Below are positions 25,293-34,994 of a DNA stretch of 64,000 bases, piece by piece. How positions within the stretch are numbered: the first letter of the stretch is position 1; each line of letters starts with the position of its first letter. Made by a program: the position numbers and the translations under genes. The DNA comes from JBPCNH01 sp051001455 (lineage in GTDB: Bacteria > Actinomycetota > CADDZG01 > WHSQ01). Where the stretch lies: NCBI GenBank assembly GCA_051001455.1, contig JBPCNH010000009.1, positions 1 through 64,000 on the forward strand, in the 5' to 3' direction. The notes below the pieces were generated by a model, which saw only the letters and a list, made by a program, of their open reading frames with translations, was not told the origin of the DNA and searched no databases.

Positions 25293-25311
25293 AGCCACTT
25301 CTGGGGGTGCG

Positions 25312-27417
25312 ATGAAAGAGCGTGTTCAGGCCTGGCGACTCAAGCGTAAGAGGTCCAGAGCGGTTAAGAAGAAGGGCAAGAAGCGTGGCGCCGCTCTGCT
25401 CATGCTCAGCCTGCTGGTCCTGTTAGGCGCGTTCGGTTACTCGATCAAATTCCTCTACTTCGGACCCGAGCCAAGTGGCACGGAGATCTCGTTGAACCAG
25501 TTCGCCGCGCTCGCATCCGAAGAGCGTCTTTCTACGGCAGAGTTCCATGACGAAGATCTGGTCTTGACGGGGGCTTACACCATTCCTCCTCCCGAGCCAG
25601 AACCCAAGAAGGGTAAGAAGAACAACAACAAGAACCAAGGGAAGAACAACAACAAGAACAACAACAACGGCGGAGGGGACGAAGCCGAGGCCGAGCCTCC
25701 ATCCATAGCGCCGGCCGGCGCCGGGACCTACTGGGCCGCCTATCGGGACCCGATCACTTCGACCCTGGTCGAGATCGCGACGGGAGCCGGTGCACGCGTG
25801 TCGATCGACTCCCAAGCGTCCAAACAGGCAGTGCGCGCGGTGAGCACATTTCTCCTTCCACTGATGATCCTGGCGAACCTTTTTGCCTTGCTGTTCTCGG
25901 GAGGTCGTGGTGGCGGCTCCGGGATCGGCGATGTTCAGATGTTCGGGCAGATCGGCAAGGGGAAGACCAAGAAGGGTGCGTCTGGGGTCACTTTCGACGA
26001 TGTTGCAGGTGCGGAGGAGGCCGTTGCCGAGCTCCGAGAGGTGCGGGACTACCTGGTGAATCCCGCCAAGTACCGGGAGCTGGGGGCGGCTCCACCTAAG
26101 GGTGTCCTCCTCGTGGGCCCCCCGGGCTGCGGAAAGACGCTATTGGCGAAGGCGATCGCCGGTGAAGCCGGTGTTCCCTTCTTCTCGGTTGCCGGCGCCG
26201 AATTCGTCGAGTCTCTCGTAGGAGTCGGCGCGGCACGTGTGCGAGATCTCTTCGCCCGTGTACGAGCAGTTGCACCTGCCATCGTATTCATCGACGAGCT
26301 CGATGCGGCCGGTCGCAAGCGCGGTTCGGGTGGTGGCGGCGGCGGTAGCGATGAACGCGAGCAGACGCTCAACCAGATGTTGGTCGAGATGGACGGCTTC
26401 GACGTTCAGACCGGTGTAGTGGTGATCGGAGCTACCAACCGTCCGGACATCCTCGACCCCGCCCTCCTGCGTCCCGGTCGTTTCGATCGTCATGTGACCG
26501 TGGACCAGCCCGATGCCGTCGGGCGTCAGGAGATCCTCGAGTTGCACGCTCGTAAGAAGCCCCTCGGTTCATCGGTTGATTTCTCTTACCTCGCGAAGCG
26601 GACGCCCGGCTTCTCCGGAGCGGACCTAGCCAATGTGATCAACGAAGCGGCGCTTCTTACGATCCGTGAAGGCAACAATGTCATCGAGATGCCGACGCTC
26701 GAGGAGGCCGTCCAGCGCGTCCTTGCCGGACCGCAGAAGCGAGGCCGGATCCTGTCCCCGGAAGAGCGCCGGCGCGCCGCCTATCACGAGGGCGGTCATG
26801 CAGTGGTGGCTGCGGCATCGGGAGAGAACGAGGACGTTCACCGCGTTTCGATCCTGGCGCGCGGAAAGGGGATCGGATTGACCAACTTGCGCAAGGAGAG
26901 CGAGGCGATCCTGCTCACGAAATCCGAGCTCTTCATCCAGCTCGTCACCGCCATGGGAGGCCTAGCGGCCGAAGAGATCGTTTTTGGAGAGCACTCGACC
27001 GGCGCCGAGCAGGACCTGGAGAAGGCGACCGACGTCGCCCGGGACATGATCGGTCGCTTCGGTATGGGCTCTAAGCGTCGCCGCCTGCTGTCCCGGGACG
27101 TCGATGAGTTCATCCAGGGTGATGTGGCCCTGTCCGAGATCTCCCCAGACACCCATGAAGCCATGGAGACCGAGGTCGACCATCTGTTGCATGAGGCCGA
27201 GCGCGAGGCATCACATCTGCTGGGGCGGCACCGGGACGTGCTCGATGAGATGGCTACCCGCCTGGTCGACGAAGAGACCCTCGAGGGCGCCAATCTCGAC
27301 GCCATACTCAACAGGGTCCGGCCGGCCATCGGCCGGCGCCTGGACGAGCATTCCGGCAACGGGCAACTTTCGGGGGCGACGACGGAGGTACCCGGGCCTC
27401 CGGCTGAAGGATCGTAG
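25312..27417 (+). CDS. ftsH: FtsH-family membrane AAA+ zinc protease with Asn/Lys-rich extracytoplasmic insert
   Basis: A 701-aa membrane-bound ATP-dependent protease that extracts and degrades membrane and misfolded proteins. TM1 lies at about 24-46, the extracytoplasmic part at 47-174 and TM2 at about 175-200. The AAA domain has GPPGCGKT (from 269), VFIDELDAAG and the second region of homology (ATNRPDILDPALLRPGRFDRH). The protease domain has HEGGH (492-496) and Asp568 as zinc ligands. Odd features: a very basic N terminus, an Asn/Lys-rich tract (about residues 98-125) in the extracytoplasmic domain, and EFVESLVGVGA in place of the usual FVEMFVGVGA pore segment. The ATG at 25312 is chosen over an upstream GTG/ATG-rich frame because GGGGGTG precedes it and the family homology starts here. 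Confidence 0.93.
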   Translation: MKERVQAWRLKRKRSRAVKKKGKKRGAALLMLSLLVLLGAFGYSIKFLYFGPEPSGTEISLNQFAALASEERLSTAEFHDEDLVLTGAYTIPPPEPEPKKGKKNNNKNQGKNNNKNNNNGGGDEAEAEPPSIAPAGAGTYWAAYRDPITSTLVEIATGAGARVSIDSQASKQAVRAVSTFLLPLMILANLFALLFSGGRGGGSGIGDVQMFGQIGKGKTKKGASGVTFDDVAGAEEAVAELREVRDYLVNPAKYRELGAAPPKGVLLVGPPGCGKTLLAKAIAGEAGVPFFSVAGAEFVESLVGVGAARVRDLFARVRAVAPAIVFIDELDAAGRKRGSGGGGGGSDEREQTLNQMLVEMDGFDVQTGVVVIGATNRPDILDPALLRPGRFDRHVTVDQPDAVGRQEILELHARKKPLGSSVDFSYLAKRTPGFSGADLANVINEAALLTIREGNNVIEMPTLEEAVQRVLAGPQKRGRILSPEERRRAAYHEGGHAVVAAASGENEDVHRVSILARGKGIGLTNLRKESEAILLTKSELFIQLVTAMGGLAAEEIVFGEHSTGAEQDLEKATDVARDMIGRFGMGSKRRRLLSRDVDEFIQGDVALSEISPDTHEAMETEVDHLLHEAEREASHLLGRHRDVLDEMATRLVDEETLEGANLDAILNRVRPAIGRRLDEHSGNGQLSGATTEVPGPPAEGS

Positions 27418-27464
27418 GCGGAAGGGTTACAGGAGCGGGCCCTCCTGGGGAGAACCTAACTAGG

Positions 27465-30164
27465 GTGGAAAGACTCCTTGGCCGCGCACGTCCCTCTACC
27501 CCCTGCTTGAGGGGGCGACAAGGCTCGCCCAGAGCGGCGAGCGCCGGAGTGCTGCTGGCATTGATCCTCGTACTCGTTGCGCCGTTCCTGGCGCCTGCCC
27601 GAGCCCAATCCACCTGCACGCATAAGCAGGAGGGGCGGTGGATAACGATCCCCGGTCCCAATTTCAGCTCGGGTCCTCAGGAGATCGGTGCCTATGCGGT
27701 AGATCCCCTCGACGCAGATGTCATCTACGCAGCAAACTCGCAGATCATCGCGCTGTCCGAGGACGGCGGATGCAGCTGGCAAGAGGTCTTCGCGGGGGAA
27801 GGTTCTTCGGTGCCGACGGACTACACGATCCGCCACATCCGCACACCCCTGCCCGGCCGCGTCGTCGTCACCGTCGAGGAGGCCGCGGCCGCGGCGCAGC
27901 GGACCCGGGTGGTGCTCTCAGAGGACTACGGCTCTACGTGGACCGAGGGCGGCTTCGGTCTACCGCCGGGAGCTCCCGAGGACATCCAGATATTCGAGGC
28001 CGCTCCCAACATCCTCGTATTGGGGATCGACGTCGGAGGCGGGGCGCTCGACTTCATCTTCCGGAGCACCGACTACGGCATGACATGGACGCCGGTTTCC
28101 GACTTCACCCGGCAGCGGACCTTCGCCGGGATCCGGGGCTTCGAACTCGACCCATGGGATCTGGAACAACTATGGGCTTACGGAGCCGGTGGTTTCTATC
28201 GATCGACCGACGGCGGTGGATCGTTCGAAGAGGTGGACGATTTCCGGGGGGAGTCCACGGACGCGGCCGATGTCTTCCATGCTCACGGACGCCCCGCTCG
28301 GGTCATCGGTTTCCTCGGAGGCAAGGGTCAGTTTTTGCGCTCGAACGACGGCGGCGACTCGTGGTTCCGCAACTCTGTCCCGAATGGGGTGGACTCGGTC
28401 GTTCATGGACCGTTCGAGGACGCGATCGCGGTCTCCGCTGCGGACCGGGTCTTCGCGTACGACGCCGCTAACTTCTCGTGGTTAGACCTGGAGGCTCCTG
28501 CTCCGGCCGACTCCCTCTATTTCCTCGACGGCAATGAACCTGCACTCTTCGCTCGCTCCGGCCGAAACTTATTGAAATCGGTCGGTAACATCGGACCGGC
28601 TGGAGTGCTGGTGTCCGGCCCGAACGGACCGCTGCGAAACACCTCCCTGATCGAGTCACCCTCGGATGTGGCCAAAAGGGCGGCACTCGCGCCGGACGGC
28701 AAACGCGTCGCCCTCAAGATCGGCGAAGAGAAGACCATCACCTACTCCCTCGACCTGCCGAGAAGGCCGCTTCCGCTCGACGTCTATTTCCTGGTCGATA
28801 CGTCGTCGAGCATGACCCAGATGCTGGACGGGCTTGCTCGTTCACTCGAGGCGATCGTCAACGAGCTCGAGAGTTCGAACCTCGACGTGCACTACGGCCT
28901 GGCCGAGTACCGCTCCTATCCCGACAAACGCGTCCCGGACGAAAACGAGAAGAACATCGTTTACGACCAGTTGATCCAGGTCGGTCGCAACATTCCTGCT
29001 CTCGAGGAGGTCATAGAGCAACTCGAGGCCGAGGTGGGCGGCCGGTACGACGCTCACCTGCGCGCCCTTTACGAAACCGCTACGGGTGAGGGCCAAGACA
29101 TCTATCCGGAGGGCATCGCGAACAAGGGCGACGTGGCGCCGGGTCAGATGGCTCGCTGGCGAGAGAAGGGGCTCAGGGTCGTGATCCACAGCACCGACGA
29201 GGAGTACGGCTCGGGGGGCGAGGACAGCGATATGTCGCCTCCGGATCCCCGTGGCGCGCCCCCTCCCACGATGCCGAGTCAACAAGAGGTGATCGAAAAG
29301 TTCAACGCGAAGGACATCGAGCACGTCGGCTTGTCGATCAGCCGCAAACCTTTCGGAGATCTGAAAGAAACCTCGAAGGGGACCGGCACATACGCGGTCG
29401 GCGGAGGGGTGGATTGTGACGACGACGGTAGCGAGGACATCGCCGAGGGCGACCCTCTCGTCTGTCTCGTCACTCCGAGTCGCTCCGGGAGAGCCCTCAA
29501 TCTCGCGCCGGCGGTCGTCAATCTGGTCAGGTCGATCGCTGAGACCTCCCCGGTGAGCTTGGAGGTGGCCAAGGGAACCGACGTGGTCCGGACCGTGACC
29601 CCAGACGAACACGCGGGCGTGAACCTCCAGACGGTCGATGACCTGACCTTTGATGTCACGTACCGGTGCGGCGCGAAGCAGGCAGGCGAGATTTTCAACG
29701 TGGAACTTCAGGCAGGGAGCGCCGATGAAGATCTAGCCAGGGACTTCAGAGATTCACGCGTGAATGCCAAGATCGTGTGCAAGACCGAGCGGGAGCCGTT
29801 GATCACGCCGACAAAGGCCTTGCCATTGGCGGCCTTCATCGTTCCGGTGCTGCCGCCCCCACCCCCCCCCGCTCCTGTGTCGCAGCTGAACCCTGCCTCA
29901 CAAGCTCAAGCGCAATCCCAGGCCCAGGCGCAAGGAGCGGCCGCGCACCAGGAGCAGGAGCAGCCGCAACTGGCCTACGCGGCTGCTTTCGGGGAAGACC
30001 CCGAGTCGGCAGATCAGTTCTCGATGGTCATGTATGAACCGACCCGGCGCCAAGTGCCCGCGGGAGTGTTCCTGACGATCGGCACCATCGCGGTGTCGGC
30101 GATGTTCTCGGTAGGACTGGCGCTCAACCGCACCCGGATCCAGGTCCAGCGCGTCCGCCGATAG
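27465..30164 (+). CDS. Large surface protein: BNR/sortilin-like beta-propeller plus VWA (integrin-like) domain
   Basis: An 899-aa exported protein anchored by a C-terminal transmembrane helix (about 866-888) with a basic tail. After the signal peptide, a propeller region (about 50-380) carries repeated Asp-box-like motifs (SEDGGCSW, SEDYGSTW, STDYGMTW, STDGGGSF, SNDGGDSW). Then comes a von Willebrand A domain with the metal site DTSSSM (about 444-449) and a layout reminiscent of integrin beta I-like domains. A beta-rich region, a Pro-rich stretch and a Gln/Ala-rich stretch precede the anchor. Such proteins usually mediate adhesion or bind ligands through a divalent metal. The TTG/GTG-rich leader leaves the start uncertain by some codons. 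The LVIVD protein follows 71 nt later. Confidence 0.8.
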   Translation: MERLLGRARPSTPCLRGRQGSPRAASAGVLLALILVLVAPFLAPARAQSTCTHKQEGRWITIPGPNFSSGPQEIGAYAVDPLDADVIYAANSQIIALSEDGGCSWQEVFAGEGSSVPTDYTIRHIRTPLPGRVVVTVEEAAAAAQRTRVVLSEDYGSTWTEGGFGLPPGAPEDIQIFEAAPNILVLGIDVGGGALDFIFRSTDYGMTWTPVSDFTRQRTFAGIRGFELDPWDLEQLWAYGAGGFYRSTDGGGSFEEVDDFRGESTDAADVFHAHGRPARVIGFLGGKGQFLRSNDGGDSWFRNSVPNGVDSVVHGPFEDAIAVSAADRVFAYDAANFSWLDLEAPAPADSLYFLDGNEPALFARSGRNLLKSVGNIGPAGVLVSGPNGPLRNTSLIESPSDVAKRAALAPDGKRVALKIGEEKTITYSLDLPRRPLPLDVYFLVDTSSSMTQMLDGLARSLEAIVNELESSNLDVHYGLAEYRSYPDKRVPDENEKNIVYDQLIQVGRNIPALEEVIEQLEAEVGGRYDAHLRALYETATGEGQDIYPEGIANKGDVAPGQMARWREKGLRVVIHSTDEEYGSGGEDSDMSPPDPRGAPPPTMPSQQEVIEKFNAKDIEHVGLSISRKPFGDLKETSKGTGTYAVGGGVDCDDDGSEDIAEGDPLVCLVTPSRSGRALNLAPAVVNLVRSIAETSPVSLEVAKGTDVVRTVTPDEHAGVNLQTVDDLTFDVTYRCGAKQAGEIFNVELQAGSADEDLARDFRDSRVNAKIVCKTEREPLITPTKALPLAAFIVPVLPPPPPPAPVSQLNPASQAQAQSQAQAQGAAAHQEQEQPQLAYAAAFGEDPESADQFSMVMYEPTRRQVPAGVFLTIGTIAVSAMFSVGLALNRTRIQVQRVRR

Positions 30165-30235
30165 GGCGGCCTACGCAGGACTGGGGCGGGGAGAGTCGAA
30201 TCTTCCTTCAAGCCGAACCCGTGAGAGGGGACACC

Positions 30236-31366
30236 TTGGAACTGATACGCCGATCGTTCGCCCTGTTGCTTGCTGCCGGCTTGTTGTTCGGCGGCAGCGC
30301 CCACGGCGCGCCCTCCACGACCGTCCTAAAGGGCCCCGGCCCCGGTGGGTTCGCGTCCGACAACGTCGAGTGGCTCGGCTTCGTCCCCTTGACGGTAGAC
30401 AGCCCCGGAGCTCGGGTTCACGGGAAGCACTTCTACATAACGACCTCGTACGGCCTCACGATCTACGACGTCTCGGAACCGGAATCTCCGCAACGTTTGG
30501 GTTTTCTGCCTCTGCCGCAGCAGCCGTATTACGCCGAAGAAGATGTGGACACCAACGGTGAGATAGCCCTGATCTCGACGATCACCGATCTGTACGTGAT
30601 CGACGTCGAAGACAAGACCAACCCCACGATCCTCGGTCAGCTGGCCGACGCCGAGCAGCACACTTGGACGTGCGTGCTCGATTGCACGTGGGCGTACGGA
30701 TCGGAAGGGAAGATCGCCGACCTGCGGGATCCATCGAACCCGAAGGACGCAGGCCGGTGGGGAGACGGCAAGCCCGCCAGCAGCGGACATGACGTGACAG
30801 AGGTAAAGCGCGGCTGGGTAGTTACCTCGTCGCAGCCGATCATGCTGCTCGATGCGCGCAAGGACCCCGCGAAGCCCAAGCTCGTTGCGGTCGGGTCCAA
30901 CGAGGACCAGCGCTTCATCCATTCGAACCTGTGGCCTCGCAAGATGAAGGACAAGTTCCTTCTGGTCGGAGGCGAGACGTTGGGTCCCAGTTGTGATGGG
31001 GAGAACTCCGGCAAGTTCATGACCTGGGACGCGTCGAAGTGGAAGAAGACCCGCACGTTCACCATGATCGACGAGTACAAGGTGGCGAACGGGCTGCCGA
31101 CCGATGGAGATGCTCCTGCGAATCTCTTCTGCACGCACTGGTTCGAAGCCGACCCCCACTTCAAGAACGGGGGCACCGTGGCGATGGGTTGGTACGAGCA
31201 CGGCACCCGCTTCTTCGACATCGACAAGAAGGGCAAGATCTCGGAGGCCGGCTACTTCATCCCGTTCGCGGGATCGACCTCCGCCGCCTACTGGATCACC
31301 GACGAGATCCTCTACACGGCCGACTACAACCGAGGCATAGACATAATCCGCTACACCAAGCCCTAG
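30236..31366 (+). CDS. Secreted LVIVD-repeat beta-propeller protein
   Basis: A 376-aa exported protein with a Sec signal (RSFALLLAAGLLFGGSAHG) and repeats of the LVIVD type: YGLTIYDVSEPESPQRLG, ITDLYVIDVEDKTNPTILG and GKIADLRDPSNPKDAGR. These typically build a beta-propeller on the cell surface. GAGAGGGG lies about 7 nt before the TTG at 30236, which I prefer to the in-frame GTG at 30221. Several Cys residues suggest disulfides. The function is unknown; proximity to the BNR/VWA protein suggests a common surface role. Its end overlaps the antisense GH57 gene by 4 nt. Confidence 0.78.
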   Translation: MELIRRSFALLLAAGLLFGGSAHGAPSTTVLKGPGPGGFASDNVEWLGFVPLTVDSPGARVHGKHFYITTSYGLTIYDVSEPESPQRLGFLPLPQQPYYAEEDVDTNGEIALISTITDLYVIDVEDKTNPTILGQLADAEQHTWTCVLDCTWAYGSEGKIADLRDPSNPKDAGRWGDGKPASSGHDVTEVKRGWVVTSSQPIMLLDARKDPAKPKLVAVGSNEDQRFIHSNLWPRKMKDKFLLVGGETLGPSCDGENSGKFMTWDASKWKKTRTFTMIDEYKVANGLPTDGDAPANLFCTHWFEADPHFKNGGTVAMGWYEHGTRFFDIDKKGKISEAGYFIPFAGSTSAAYWITDEILYTADYNRGIDIIRYTKP

Positions 31367-32841
31367 CGCCGGAGGCTGGTTGCCAGGATGTCTTTGAGGA
31401 TGGTCGCTGCGGTGCCTTCGGATGGGTCGTTGCTGGCGGCTTCTTCGAGGATCGGCATGTAAGCGTCTTCCGGTAACGGCAGCCCTAGTTGTTCGAGGAT
31501 GTCTAGCGCGCGGGCTGCGTAGCGCAGGATCTGGACGCTCTCCAGCCTGCTCACGTCGTAGAAGAACCAGCCACACGAGGTGAACATGCGCATGGAATTG
31601 TGCTGTGCTTCGAGCAGCATGGCGGCTTGCCGCAATGCGTCTTCATCGGTCAGTCCCGCAGTTTCAGCTTCGAGGAACTCATCCAGTGAGACCGCGCCGA
31701 TGACCACGTGGACGTATCTATCTCGGGTCCCCCATGGATCGACGAGGACGGGCACTGCGAATCGGTCGAACGACTCGTCGACAGCCCATTTGATGACCTC
31801 GAGGCCCGCGCGCAGCGGCCCTCTCCAGGCTTGTTTCCACCCGTCCGGCCCGTAGGTCTGGCAGCCGCAATCTCGCATCCACCGGCCCAACCCATGTTCG
31901 CACGACCACGATGTCCCTTCGCCGCCTTTTATCTGCACCTCGCGATGGGCCGGATCGGTCGCGAGGAATGCCGCGTAGTTCGTTACCTCGATGCCGCGGG
32001 CCTCTGCATCGACGAATAGGGCCTGGGCCAGACCTACGTCGCTGAACTTGTGGTGATGCCCATAGGTCTCTCCGTCGGTCGCGGCATGTACCAGGCCGTC
32101 GGTCTCTCCACTTCGCTGCTCGAAGACGGCAACGAAGTCTTCGCTCGAACTTCCTAGGTTTTCGAACGCGATCGCCCGGGCCAGCTCTCCGTCGTAGAAG
32201 AACACCGACAGCGATCGTCCCGAACCATCTGGGTGAAGGTATCGATAGGGAACGCGCGCGTCAGGCGTCCCCTCTTCCACCCAGTTCCCGTCGCCATCCC
32301 GCCATCTGTGCGCTTGATGTGGAGCGAGGATGGTGAAGCGCACCCCCTCCTCGATCAGTACGGCGAGAACGGCGTTGTTGGCCGCCGTTTCCGGCAGCCA
32401 CAGCCCTTCGGCGTCTCGACCGAAGCGGAAACGGAAGTCCGCCAGTCCCCACCTGACCTGGGTTCGGATGTCGCGCACCCCGGACAGCGGCAGGATCGTG
32501 TGATGGAAGGCCTGGGCGATGGCGTTGCCGTGTCCTAGCCTCGTTGCGCTGGTCCGGTCCGCTTCGACGATCCGTTCGTGGGTCTCTGGGTGCTCCTTCA
32601 GCATCCAATCCATGAGTGTTGGGCCGACGTTGAAAGAGATCCGCTCGAAGTTGTTCACGACCCGGCCCCCGTCGGGTCCGGGCAACGTCACGCAGGCGTT
32701 CGGCTCGTAGCATTCCGTGTAGACGCGCTCGTTCCAATCGCGCGCCGGCGCGGCGTCCGGTTGGAGCTCGATCCGGCCGGTCCAGGGATCCTCGCGCGGT
32801 GGCTGGTAGAAGTGGCCGTGAACGGTTATCCGTAGAGCCAC
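31363..32841 (-). CDS. Glycoside hydrolase family 57 protein (DUF3536-type)
   Basis: A 492-aa GH57-like enzyme starting LRITVHGHFYQPPREDPW, the family's hallmark N terminus. It also has the GHGNAIAQAFHHTILPL block, GLWLPETAANNAVL, where Glu would be the nucleophile region, and the ATDGETYGHHHKFSD block that contains the expected catalytic acid. GH57 enzymes act on alpha-glucans (amylase, glucanotransferase or branching activity). Related DUF3536 proteins can be longer, so this one may lack a C-terminal part. It is the last gene of the glgE-treS-mak-glgB operon (16-nt overlap with glgB), so it probably trims or branches the glucan made by that pathway. Confidence 0.82.
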   Translation of the reverse strand: MALRITVHGHFYQPPREDPWTGRIELQPDAAPARDWNERVYTECYEPNACVTLPGPDGGRVVNNFERISFNVGPTLMDWMLKEHPETHERIVEADRTSATRLGHGNAIAQAFHHTILPLSGVRDIRTQVRWGLADFRFRFGRDAEGLWLPETAANNAVLAVLIEEGVRFTILAPHQAHRWRDGDGNWVEEGTPDARVPYRYLHPDGSGRSLSVFFYDGELARAIAFENLGSSSEDFVAVFEQRSGETDGLVHAATDGETYGHHHKFSDVGLAQALFVDAEARGIEVTNYAAFLATDPAHREVQIKGGEGTSWSCEHGLGRWMRDCGCQTYGPDGWKQAWRGPLRAGLEVIKWAVDESFDRFAVPVLVDPWGTRDRYVHVVIGAVSLDEFLEAETAGLTDEDALRQAAMLLEAQHNSMRMFTSCGWFFYDVSRLESVQILRYAARALDILEQLGLPLPEDAYMPILEEAASNDPSEGTAATILKDILATSLRR

Positions 32842-34994
32842 AGCACCGCCAGCGGCGGCAACGTAACGATGCCCGAATGATCGAGCCCGTGCCAGGGCAC
32901 CCTCTCGGGTTTCACCTCGCCCATGTTGCCCATGTTGGTCCCTCCGTAGGCCTCTGAATCGGTGTTCAGTACCTCCCGGTAGATGGAATCAGTGGGCAAT
33001 CCCAGACGGAATCCCATGCGGGGGGTGGGGGAGAGGTTGGCGATGCAGACGAGGTGCTTGTCCCCGGACGCGCGCCGCGAGAAGGAGATCACGTTGTTGT
33101 CTGCGTCATTGGCATCGATCCACTGGAAGCCTTCCGGCGAGAAGTCCAGCTCCCAAAGCTCCGGAGTGCTTTTGTAGATCGCGTTCAGGTCCTTCACGAG
33201 GTTCTTGATGCCGGAATGGTGAGGATCGTCGAGCAAGTGCCAGTCGAGGCTCCGGTCGTGGTCCCACTCGCGTTCCTGACCGATCTCGGCTCCCATGAAT
33301 ATGAGCTGCTTGCCGGGATGAGCCCACATGTAGGACAACAACGATTTCAGGTTTGCCGCTTTCTGCCACTTGTCACCCGGCATCTTGCCGATGAGCGATC
33401 CCTTCCCGTGCACGACCTCGTCGTGCGACAGCGGAAGGACGAAATTCTCACTCCAGGCGTACATGAGGCTGAAGGTCAGATTGTTGTGGTGGTACTTGCG
33501 GTAGATCGGGTCGCGCTCGAAGTAGTGAAGCGTGTCGTGCATCCAGCCCATGTTCCACTTGAAGCCGAATCCAAGCCCGCCTAGGTGAACCGGGCGACTA
33601 ACACCCGGCCATGCGGTGGACTCCTCGGCCAGCATCAAGACACCCGGATGCTCCTCGTGCACGACTGAGTTCAGTTCTTTGAGGAATTCGATCGCCTCGA
33701 GGTTCTCGCGGCCACCGAACTCGTTGGGGACCCATTCACCTTCCTTGCGGCTGTAGTCGAGGTACAGCATGGAAGCCACCGCGTCCACCCGAAGGCCGTC
33801 GATGTGCATCTCTTCGATCCAGTAGAGAGCGTTCGAGATGAGGAAGTTGCGGACTTCGTTACGTCCGTAGTTGAAGACCAGCGTTCCCCAGTCCGGATGG
33901 GCTCCTTTGCGAGGGTCGACGTGCTCGAAGAGCGCGGTTCCATCGAACTGGCCGAGAGCCCATTCGTCCCGGGGGAAGTGTGCCGGCACCCAGTCGACGA
34001 TCACGCCGATGCCAGCGGCGTGCAACTTGTCCACCATGTATCTGAAATCGTCGGGGGTGCCGAACCGAGCCGTAGGGGCGAAGTAGTTCGAGACTTGATA
34101 ACCCCACGATCCTCCGAAGGGATGCTCCGCTACGGGCAGGAGTTCGACGTGCGTGAAGCCCATCTCTTGGCAATACTCCGACAGCTGGTCTCCGAGGTCC
34201 CGGTACCCGAGTGGCTCTCCATCCGGGGTCTGTCGCCAGGAGCCGAGGTGGATCTCGTACGTCGACATCGGGGCCGCGTGATGTTCCTTGTTGACCTGCC
34301 CTGCGACCCATTTCTCGTCGGTGAAGCTGTAGTCGGGCTCCCAGACCACCGACGCATGGCCGGGAGGCACCTCGGTGCGGCGGGCATAAGGGTCGGTTTT
34401 GTTGATCAGGTTCCCTTGAGCGGTCAGTACCTCGAATTTGTAGAGAGTCCCGGGCCCGATGTCGGGGATGAATAGCTCCCAGATACCGGATGATCCGAGG
34501 GATCGCATCGGATACAAGCGTCCATCCCACGAGTTGAAGTCGCCGACCATCCGCACGCTGCGAGCATTCGGAGCCCACACGGCGAACGAAACGCCCGTCG
34601 TCCCATCAACGGTGCGGACGTGAGAGCCGAGCTTTTCCCACAGGCGACGGTGGCTGCCTTCGCCCATGAGATGGAGATCGATGTCCCCGAGCGTAGGAGA
34701 GAAGCGATAGGGATCCTTGATCGTGAACGTTTGTCCCGCCGGGTAGTCGACCTCGAGCTCGTAGTTCGCGTCGGCCTTGTCGACCCGACCCTCGAAGAGT
34801 CCGGATGGATGTACCTGGTCGAGCTTGCCGATGACCTCGCCGTCGCTGGTAACGACCTTGACGGATTCGGCATCCGGACGCCACGCGCGGATCACAGAGT
34901 TCGTGCCCGATGGATGCCGGCCCAACAGGCTGTGTGGATCGCGCAGGTCCCCATGCACCAGTTGTTCGATCAGTTCTGATGGTGAACTTCTCAT
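32826..34994 (-). CDS. glgB: 1,4-alpha-glucan branching enzyme
   Basis: GlgB creates alpha-1,6 branches in glucan. In the GlgE pathway it branches the linear maltosyl polymer. The 722-aa product has N1 and N2 CBM48-like domains (HSLLGRHP near the start; VSFAVWAPNARSVRMVGDFNSW) and a GH13 barrel with GLRVDAVASMLYLDYSR (nucleophile Asp about 404), LAEESTAWPGVSRP (acid/base Glu) and LSHDEVVHGKGS. The ATG at 34994 is chosen because the upstream 84 codons are a shadow of mak, and this start overlaps the mak stop by 4 nt. Confidence 0.95.
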   Translation of the reverse strand: MRSSPSELIEQLVHGDLRDPHSLLGRHPSGTNSVIRAWRPDAESVKVVTSDGEVIGKLDQVHPSGLFEGRVDKADANYELEVDYPAGQTFTIKDPYRFSPTLGDIDLHLMGEGSHRRLWEKLGSHVRTVDGTTGVSFAVWAPNARSVRMVGDFNSWDGRLYPMRSLGSSGIWELFIPDIGPGTLYKFEVLTAQGNLINKTDPYARRTEVPPGHASVVWEPDYSFTDEKWVAGQVNKEHHAAPMSTYEIHLGSWRQTPDGEPLGYRDLGDQLSEYCQEMGFTHVELLPVAEHPFGGSWGYQVSNYFAPTARFGTPDDFRYMVDKLHAAGIGVIVDWVPAHFPRDEWALGQFDGTALFEHVDPRKGAHPDWGTLVFNYGRNEVRNFLISNALYWIEEMHIDGLRVDAVASMLYLDYSRKEGEWVPNEFGGRENLEAIEFLKELNSVVHEEHPGVLMLAEESTAWPGVSRPVHLGGLGFGFKWNMGWMHDTLHYFERDPIYRKYHHNNLTFSLMYAWSENFVLPLSHDEVVHGKGSLIGKMPGDKWQKAANLKSLLSYMWAHPGKQLIFMGAEIGQEREWDHDRSLDWHLLDDPHHSGIKNLVKDLNAIYKSTPELWELDFSPEGFQWIDANDADNNVISFSRRASGDKHLVCIANLSPTPRMGFRLGLPTDSIYREVLNTDSEAYGGTNMGNMGEVKPERVPWHGLDHSGIVTLPPLAVLWLYG

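Noticed and set aside
25600..25690. Asn/Lys-rich codons in ftsH as an assembly error
   Set aside because: The frame is kept on both sides, codons are mixed AAC/AAG, and similar tracts occur in other envelope genes of the window.
30326..31576. 416-codon minus-strand open frame opposite the LVIVD gene
   Set aside because: It is antisense to a gene with a signal peptide and recognisable repeats, and its translation is Arg-rich without any family pattern.
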